Source of the DNA: Methanobacteriota archaeon
GTDB taxonomy: Archaea > Thermoplasmatota > Thermoplasmata > Methanomassiliicoccales > Methanomassiliicoccaceae
Direction: 5' to 3'
Length of the DNA: 37,289 nucleotides
Assembly: GCA_012518185.1 (NCBI GenBank)
Contig: JAAYTA010000035.1
Coordinates: 1-37,289 of the forward strand
Positions within the stretch are counted from its first letter, which is position 1; the number at the start of each line of letters is the position of its first letter. A program made the position numbers and the translations under genes. The notes under the pieces were generated by a model. The model was not told the DNA's origin, searched no databases, and saw only the letters and a list, made by a program, of their open reading frames with translations. Of this stretch, positions 31,371 to 37,289 are shown piece by piece.

Positions 31371-32834
31371 TTATACTCTGACCTCATCATAATTCTCCCG
31401 GTTATCAACTATAGTCTTTGACTTAGGAGAGAACTCTACTGAGCCATTAGGTACTAGCTCTACTTCCGGGGGGAAGATTAGATCATTCTTTAACGCTTCC
31501 TGTAGCTCATTAATATCATTTAGAACATCTAGCACCTCTGTCTTAATTGACTCAGGATCGCCTTCGTATTCTATAATAAATAATAACCTATCACGGAAAT
31601 CTTCACGATTCAGTTGTAACGTATAGCTTATGACGCCAGAGATGGGTAGGATGGCTTCATCAAACAATAGCGGATATATCTTCTGCCCATAGCCAATCTT
31701 AGTCTGGGCATCAAGTCGACCTTGTACCTTACCAATTTTTCCTAATGTTTTGAAACCGCATCCGCATGGAGGTTCCATAGTAAATGATAGATCATAACTA
31801 CGATAGCGAAGCAGAGGTGAGCCTTTCATAGACAGTGACGTGAATACGAGTTCTCCTGGTTGCCCATCAGGCACATGCTCTTCAGTCTCTGGATCTATAC
31901 ATTCTACTAGGAAATCGGCGTCATTTAGATGTAATCCATCATATTGATCGCATTCTATACTAGTGGCTAAACCCATCTCAGTCATACCGTACTGAGCAAG
32001 TACTGGGCAGCCCCAGGAAGATATCATCTCCTGACGCATTGCTTCAGAAAGTGGCTCGGCTGAACATATTATAGCCTTCATGCCGAACGAACTAAGATCA
32101 TATCGATCTTTAGCCAGGATGGTGACACGATATAAGAAGGATGTCAGCCCGATCATCATATTAGTCTCATGGGCCTTCATTGTCTGAATCTGCTCATCTA
32201 CATCAGCGGTAGACGATATCACCGATCGCATACCTGCAACCTTACATGCTCCATCTAACATTAGGCCCGGATCCCATGCCGCAACTGCTGGAAACATTAT
32301 TTGTAAAGTATCTTTCTCTGTTAATCCTACCGTCTTGAGAGCAGCGGAGATTGAATCTATTATATTGAGTACATCATCCTGAGTATAAGACAATCTCTTC
32401 CTCATTCCTGTTGTCCCAGAAGTTGAAAAGATTCTCATAACCTTACTCTGGGAAACACATATGAACGTCATTGGTTCAGCAGCTAAGTCAGCTGGCTCAG
32501 TTAGGGGTACTTTCTGTAAATCATCCCATGTTTGAATGTCTTCAGGCCTGATACCAGCGGCCTCAAACTTCTTCTTGTAATAATAGGAATTTTCCATTAC
32601 ATATTTCATCTGTTGTCGGAATCTATGTAATTGGAACTCTCGCATATCTGAGCGACTGATAGTCCCTAACCTCTTACGACCAATAGATTCCCGCAGCTCG
32701 GGAGAGCGTTTGAATTCGGTTCGGATCTTATTCTCAGCCCATACTTCTAAAGCATCTCCTGAGCCGGAGGCAATCTTTTGGGAAGAGAGTTTGCGTCGAG
32801 CTAATGTGAGCTTGACGCGCTGCAGTATCGACAT
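31371..32834 (-). CDS. phenylacetate-CoA ligase / F390-synthetase-like adenylating enzyme (PaaK family)
   Basis: 487 residues, AMP-forming superfamily. The ATP-phosphate loop STSGTTG lies at 137-143, 'QYGMTEMGLA' near 295 and 'GELVFTSLSMKGSPLLRYR' near 340. Cysteines in 'MEPPCGCGFKTLGKI' may bind zinc, as in PaaK relatives. Methanogens carry several such genes; known activities include aryl-CoA ligases and coenzyme F390 synthetase, and the substrate here cannot be assigned. It lies 26 bases downstream of the large sensor gene on the same strand, so it is probably in the same operon. Confidence 0.82.
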   Translation of the reverse strand: MSILQRVKLTLARRKLSSQKIASGSGDALEVWAENKIRTEFKRSPELRESIGRKRLGTISRSDMREFQLHRFRQQMKYVMENSYYYKKKFEAAGIRPEDIQTWDDLQKVPLTEPADLAAEPMTFICVSQSKVMRIFSTSGTTGMRKRLSYTQDDVLNIIDSISAALKTVGLTEKDTLQIMFPAVAAWDPGLMLDGACKVAGMRSVISSTADVDEQIQTMKAHETNMMIGLTSFLYRVTILAKDRYDLSSFGMKAIICSAEPLSEAMRQEMISSWGCPVLAQYGMTEMGLATSIECDQYDGLHLNDADFLVECIDPETEEHVPDGQPGELVFTSLSMKGSPLLRYRSYDLSFTMEPPCGCGFKTLGKIGKVQGRLDAQTKIGYGQKIYPLLFDEAILPISGVISYTLQLNREDFRDRLLFIIEYEGDPESIKTEVLDVLNDINELQEALKNDLIFPPEVELVPNGSVEFSPKSKTIVDNRENYDEVRV

Positions 32835-32860
32835 TGTGGCTGTAAATTACTAGTTGGACT

Positions 32861-35800
32861 TTAAGCTTTACCCTGGATAGTGTTGCCTACTACTCTAGAT
32901 AGCTCCTCTATTGTATATGGTCGTAGTAATGCTCCCTTAAAGCCCCATGCTTCAGGCTCAGCCACAGCTGGGTTAGATCTATATCCACTACTTATGATCA
33001 TAGGGAGATCAGGATTCTCCGACGCTAGGCGAGATATCATAATACTTCCTTCACTCTCTGATGATGATTTTCCTGCGTCGATAATTGCCAATGCAAACGG
33101 TTTGCCTTCTACCGATGCATGATGACATACTGCAAGCGCTTCATCTTTATCTCGAGCTATATCTACATCATATCCTAAATGTCGAAGCATGTGCGTAGTT
33201 GTTTCTAGAAGAGCCTCATTATCATCTATTAAGAGGATTCGTCCGTTTCCTGGAAGCAATCCAGGAGAGGTAGCTATATGTGTATTTTCTATAGGGCCAG
33301 TAGATATTCCCTCCAGTTCAGATATTAATAGTGCTGCCTCCCTGGATGCATGCTCAATCTGAGATAATTGACTATACATGCGACCTTCTGGGATGACATA
33401 TTCCTTAGCCAATGATACGCTGCCCGATATAACAGTTAAAATATCATTGAGGCGATAGGCGATGTCAGATTTATTAATCGACGCGGCAGAGGATTCATAT
33501 GATTGATCGATTGATAGAGGCTCTTCAATCTGATCAAATGCTATAGCTAGGTAATACGGCGAGCTATCCTCTGGATAATTAATCCGTGATAAAGTTAGGG
33601 ATATGGTGTTAATCTCGCCATTCTCCTGCACATATCTTTTCACCATAGATGCTGAATTACATCCCTCCCTGAGTTGCTGATATAGACTATCGCTGCTATC
33701 GAGATCATTTTGATGTGTGCATTCTCTGTAATGGACTCCATCTAGTTCGCCAACCTCTCTTCCTACCATAGAATGGAACTTAGCATTGGCTTCTACTAGC
33801 TCTCCATCTGCACTGATGCGAGCTACGCCTATCTGCTCTTGAAGTAAGAGCGCACGCAGTTGTGCTCGACGTTCATTTAATTCTCGCTGAATGCGTATAA
33901 AAGATTCATGTACGGAAGTCTGTTCATCCCTAGAATTGATCAATTCTGCATTCATAGTACCCAGCTGAATCTTCAAAGATGTAATTTCTTGATCTTTAGA
34001 GTCTATTCCACTGAGTAAACGTGATTTTTCATTGCTCATCGTATCGATGCGCTTTTTAAGCATGCCTATCTCCATATCTCGAGAGGCAAGAGCAGCTCTA
34101 CTATCCTCATCTCTAGATCGTATGGTATCGAGTTCCTCTTCATTAGAAAGAAGATTTGATTCTGCATCAGAGAGGCGAGAATTTAAGATTTCCATTTCAT
34201 TAGACAATTTATCAATATATTCTGTTAACTCCTCCTCTCTGCGACTGAGTCCTATCAATTCTTCATCCTTAGTAGTGAGAGCAATATCTTTTTTATCTAG
34301 CTGCTCGCGAAGGTTCTCCACTTCAGTTGAAAGATCATCTAAAGCATTCTCCAAAGATTCTTTCTTCGCAGTTAAAGTCATGAGCACTTCATCTTTACTA
34401 GAGGCCGCAGAATCCATCTCAGCTAGACGATTCTGAAGATCATCTATCTCAGCGAGAAGTTGCTGTATATGATCCGATGCAGTAGATGCTTTGGCCTTAC
34501 TTTCTCTTAAATCTGACTCTAAATCAGATTTGATCTTCCTGAGAGAAACATTATCCCTATGAGTGTTCTCCACTGTCGAGCTCATAGATCTGAGGTTGTT
34601 TCTAAGATTTCCGATTTCTGATTCTAATGTTGATTTTGCTTCTCTAATATTAGTTATCTCATCAGATTTGGTAGATATTTCCTCGCGTAGAGTTGCCAGT
34701 TCCACTTCATTCTTAGCATCCGCTGCACGTTGCTGGTCGCGATGTGTAGTTATAATAAAATCTATATTGGATTCTAAATTGTCAAGGTTATACTTTAGAA
34801 GTTTTTTCCTAGCGATCTGTATTTCTAACTCTTTCTTATCGGATATCGAAACTTCACGAATGTGTTGAAGTTGATTCGTTAGAGATGTTAATTCAAGAGA
34901 CAAGGATTCTATCTTTTCAGCCATCTGGCTAGATTTTAACTGCTCTTCCATTATGGTTGCATTTAGAGTAGATTGTTCTGCCTCCTTTTCCATAAGAGCT
35001 GTGGATAATGTTGCAATTTTTTTCTCATTCTCATCTATAGTTTTATAGAGAGATGTGATTTTATCATCTCTGTCGCCTAAGGATTCTTTAAGCATCTCAA
35101 GCTCATTCTCTGTATCTTGGGCTCTTAATTTACTAATATCCAATTCATCAGTAAGTTCTTGAATATGATTGAGATGTTCGCGAGCAATCATCTCAGATTC
35201 CTTTCTTTCAGTGATATCTTTACTCATCCCACGATAGCCTATGAGATGACCATCTTGATCTATTATGGGTGTGGCATTCATCTCAAGAAAGATCACGTTG
35301 CCATCTCGAGAGTGATATTTCTTCTCTAATGCAGTTATTGGCGCTTGCTCAGACATAGCATTTGAGAGGAGTAATGAGACTTTTGAAGCGTATTCCTCAT
35401 CAATAAACTCTTCCAGATGATGGCCGAGTATGTCTTCAACATTTAGACCTAAGAAATCTTGTACTCGTGATGAGCTAGATATATAATTCCCATTAGCGTC
35501 TAGCTCCCATATCCATTCTGAAGAATTTTCTAAGAGTGTATGTAAGCGAGACTGGCTTTCCTCAAAGGAAGCTTCTGCTGCCGAGCGATCCTGGCATACT
35601 TGATCAATCTTCTCAAGTAGATCATTAAACTTCTGCTTTAGTGTTGAATATTTAGATTTGGAAAGTGAGATGGCATTTATAGTATCCATCATATTTTCTA
35701 ACTCAATTGTGAATTCATCATCGCTCTCTAATCGTTCTGTTGCTATGAAGAATGGATTGTTATTTATGACTCCATCGGATATCAATCTAGAATGAGTCTT

Positions 35801-36331
35801 TATAGCATGCATTAGTGCCTTGGAAGGGAATGATTCACGATGGTATTGACATATTATTTTTGACCTCAATCCTAAATTCAGAGAGCTTAATTTAGATTCA
35901 TATTCTAACCATCTTTCTACGCCAGTGATATTTTCCTGCGTCCAGCGCATTTCACTTACCACTCTCATAGCTTTAAATCCATACGATATTGCAAGATCAG
36001 CGACGTTCTCAATGACCTGGACCGTCCATTCTGGATCGAATCGTCCCAGTTTAAAGTAGATTTCCTGCTTACTAGTTAGGATTAGTCCTCCTGTACTCAT
36101 TGCCTGATCTACATCTATTTGTTGAGCCTCAAGCGCTTGAACTACTTCTTGGTCGTCTTCTGAGTCTGAAATGTAGAGGCATAGTTCTCCTCTATCTAAG
36201 CCATTCTTCAAAATTGAGACTGTGGATGATACTCTGTCTTCAGTAGAATCATAAATTAGCATGATGTGATCTATAGAATTCTCTTGTCCACTAGCTTTCT
36301 CAATCGGTTCATTTCTGAATGAATTTGTCAT
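32861..36331 (-). CDS. giant MEDS-PAS-coiled coil-PAS-REC sensor protein with degenerate kinase core
   Basis: 1156 residues from the ATG at 36331, chosen because GGAGG lies 9 bases upstream and the TATA box predicts a start near 36354 (the frame itself is open to an ATG at 36367). Order: MEDS domain about 18-190 ('DHIMLIYDSTEDRV...GELCLYI'); PAS/PAC about 255-380; coiled coil about 385-825; second PAS about 828-935; a histidine-kinase dimerisation-like helix pair about 950-1005; REC domain 1031-1156. In the helix region the usual 'H-D-x-N-N-L-L' is 'AYRLNDILTV', with Tyr (about 959) for the phospho-His. No HATPase domain follows. REC keeps Asp36/37-type acidic residues and Asp1085 but has Arg (about 1137) where Lys is normal. 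MEDS domains occur in methanogens and methylotrophs and may sense one-carbon or hydrocarbon compounds. Cytoplasmic, no membrane segment. Confidence 0.85.
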   Translation of the reverse strand: MTNSFRNEPIEKASGQENSIDHIMLIYDSTEDRVSSTVSILKNGLDRGELCLYISDSEDDQEVVQALEAQQIDVDQAMSTGGLILTSKQEIYFKLGRFDPEWTVQVIENVADLAISYGFKAMRVVSEMRWTQENITGVERWLEYESKLSSLNLGLRSKIICQYHRESFPSKALMHAIKTHSRLISDGVINNNPFFIATERLESDDEFTIELENMMDTINAISLSKSKYSTLKQKFNDLLEKIDQVCQDRSAAEASFEESQSRLHTLLENSSEWIWELDANGNYISSSSRVQDFLGLNVEDILGHHLEEFIDEEYASKVSLLLSNAMSEQAPITALEKKYHSRDGNVIFLEMNATPIIDQDGHLIGYRGMSKDITERKESEMIAREHLNHIQELTDELDISKLRAQDTENELEMLKESLGDRDDKITSLYKTIDENEKKIATLSTALMEKEAEQSTLNATIMEEQLKSSQMAEKIESLSLELTSLTNQLQHIREVSISDKKELEIQIARKKLLKYNLDNLESNIDFIITTHRDQQRAADAKNEVELATLREEISTKSDEITNIREAKSTLESEIGNLRNNLRSMSSTVENTHRDNVSLRKIKSDLESDLRESKAKASTASDHIQQLLAEIDDLQNRLAEMDSAASSKDEVLMTLTAKKESLENALDDLSTEVENLREQLDKKDIALTTKDEELIGLSRREEELTEYIDKLSNEMEILNSRLSDAESNLLSNEEELDTIRSRDEDSRAALASRDMEIGMLKKRIDTMSNEKSRLLSGIDSKDQEITSLKIQLGTMNAELINSRDEQTSVHESFIRIQRELNERRAQLRALLLQEQIGVARISADGELVEANAKFHSMVGREVGELDGVHYRECTHQNDLDSSDSLYQQLREGCNSASMVKRYVQENGEINTISLTLSRINYPEDSSPYYLAIAFDQIEEPLSIDQSYESSAASINKSDIAYRLNDILTVISGSVSLAKEYVIPEGRMYSQLSQIEHASREAALLISELEGISTGPIENTHIATSPGLLPGNGRILLIDDNEALLETTTHMLRHLGYDVDIARDKDEALAVCHHASVEGKPFALAIIDAGKSSSESEGSIMISRLASENPDLPMIISSGYRSNPAVAEPEAWGFKGALLRPYTIEELSRVVGNTIQGKA

Positions 36332-36373
36332 GATGTGCATCCTCCACCCGGCTCTAGTGCTGGGCATCCCATT

Positions 36374-36387
36374 GAGTATTTATACTC
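36374..36387. promoter_or_regulatory. palindromic TATA box of the MEDS sensor gene
   Basis: GAGTAT-TT-ATACTC is a perfect inverted repeat whose centre is the TATA box (TATAAATA in minus-strand sense, 36377-36384). It predicts initiation near 36354, between the ATGs at 36367 and 36340, which supports the start at 36331 with a GGAGG site. Confidence 0.5.
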
Positions 36388-36551
36388 CCCACCTGCACCG
36401 CAGTCTTAAATGATAAACTTCTCCATTCGAATACCATATATGTTATTAAATAATTAATTAGTATGGAAATTCATGAACTTAATTCGCATTATATTGGGAT
36501 TTTGATTAATACTGCATAGTTTAATGAACCTTATAATAGATTCAATTAACG

Positions 36552-37289
36552 ATGCTTCCTGAAATTCGTTCACGCACTACTGAGATTGTTAAGAGATTGG
36601 GGCCAACTGTTGTACCAATAGGAGTTAAATTATTGTCTTCTGCTAGAGAGTTGAATGAAATCCCTGGAGTTCGCACACTTACATCCACTATGCCCTGTCA
36701 CATGGCAATGATGGCACGTCATGAACAAAGTGAACCAATTATTGGAGCGCCTTCTCAAGCGACTAAATGCTTATGGGGTGCTGCATGCCTGGGACTTATT
36801 AAGACTCCCAAGAGATTAAGCGAGGGCGATCTCAATTTAATGGTCGTTAAAGATGAGGAGGCGGCCAGAAAGCTGCACGAAGGAATGTGCATGCTTGGTG
36901 ACGATCGTAAATATGCTGGAGTTATATTCGCTCCGTTAGATCACATTCCTGTAACGCCCGATGTTATTATCATGTATCTTAATCCTGCTCAGACTCTGCG
37001 TCTAATTATTGCATTCGCCTATCATCAGGGCGAGGCTATTAATTGCACTATAACTGGGCAAGCATCATTATGCTCAGCTATTGCAAGAGCAGTGAAAGAC
37101 GGTAGCGTAACGTTTGATATTCCTTGTATGGGAGATCGTGTTTATGGCATGGTTAATGAAAATGAACTTATCATGGCATTTCCCATTAATCGATTAGATG
37201 AATTGGTTCAAGGACTACAAGCAACCGATAAGATAGCTCCCTATCCCTTCAGCCCTTTTACTCGTTGGACGTTGGTTGCTCCTCCCCCA
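36552..37289 (+). CDS. DUF169 protein, cut by the window end
   Basis: 246 codons are present from the ATG at 36552 and the frame is still open at the last base, so the C-terminus is missing. The sequence fits DUF169: 'TVVPIGVKLLSSA', 'CHMAMMARHEQSEPIIG', 'TKCLWGAACLGL', 'GVIFAPLDHIPVTPDVIIMY' and 'PAQTLRLIIAFAYHQGE'. Several conserved cysteines are seen (in 'MPCHM', 'TKCLWGAACLG', 'GMCMLGDD'). The family is common in methanogens and other anaerobes and has no established function. It is transcribed divergently from the MEDS sensor gene, sharing about 220 bases of AT-rich upstream DNA. Confidence 0.85.
   Translation, partial: MLPEIRSRTTEIVKRLGPTVVPIGVKLLSSARELNEIPGVRTLTSTMPCHMAMMARHEQSEPIIGAPSQATKCLWGAACLGLIKTPKRLSEGDLNLMVVKDEEAARKLHEGMCMLGDDRKYAGVIFAPLDHIPVTPDVIIMYLNPAQTLRLIIAFAYHQGEAINCTITGQASLCSAIARAVKDGSVTFDIPCMGDRVYGMVNENELIMAFPINRLDELVQGLQATDKIAPYPFSPFTRWTLVAPPP

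Noticed and set aside
1-37289. CRISPR arrays, insertion sequences, prophage or integration sites
   Set aside because: No regularly spaced repeats, transposase, integrase or tRNA-flanking direct repeats were seen; the tRNA 3' end is not duplicated nearby.

Overview
The window is archaeal. It carries archaeal information-processing genes (L44e, S27e, eIF2-alpha, Nop10 and a PAC2 protein in the usual order, RadA, an archaeal-type CCA-adding enzyme, Trm-G10, Dph6), ether-lipid genes (GGGP synthase and a UbiA prenyltransferase) and TATA-box promoters, many of them placed for leaderless transcripts. A RamA-type corrinoid reductive activase, a DUF1638 protein, a DUF169 protein and a MEDS-domain sensor point to methyl-group (methylotrophic methanogen) metabolism. 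My best guess is a low-GC Thermoplasmata lineage such as Methanomassiliicoccales; this is inference, because no mcr, 16S or other phylogenetic marker lies in the window. The DNA is AT-rich (about 40% G+C by eye), with no insertion sequence, CRISPR array or prophage.

Layout. 1-1639: AT-rich, with one small secreted DUF4352-like gene whose start seems broken by a homopolymer slip. 1640-6063: a YhaO/YhaN-type (Mre11/Rad50-like) nuclease-ATPase pair. 6064-7438: a CBS-pair gene and two tiny genes that look like duplicates. 7439-10536: fused ADP-forming acyl-CoA synthetase plus a BioD/DRTGG protein. 10952-12736: a second CBS-pair gene, a methyltransferase and Dph6. 13004-14549: operon of a mini zinc ribbon, a creatininase-family hydrolase and RpiA, with a convergent HTH gene. 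15297-17523: ribosome/translation operon. 17656-19546: RHH regulator, intron-containing tRNA-Tyr and an amidohydrolase. 19715-23222: metallo-hydrolase, G3E GTPase, unknown protein and RamA. 23414-27484: a predicted structured RNA, CCA enzyme, small membrane protein, RadA and Trm-G10. 27450-31297: site-2 protease, DUF1638 and the lipid pair. 31371-37289: PaaK-like ligase, a very large degenerate sensor protein and a divergent DUF169 gene cut by the window end.

The points most worth following are: (i) a GC-rich, foldable element at 23446-23512 placed about 27 nt after a TATA box, immediately before the CCA-enzyme gene; (ii) the tight GTPase-unknown-RamA operon, a candidate corrinoid-activation module; (iii) the 1156-residue MEDS-PAS-coiled coil-PAS-REC protein, whose kinase part has lost its ATPase domain and phospho-acceptor histidine; and (iv) several promoters whose TATA boxes sit inside perfect inverted repeats, which suggests repressor control by blocking TBP.
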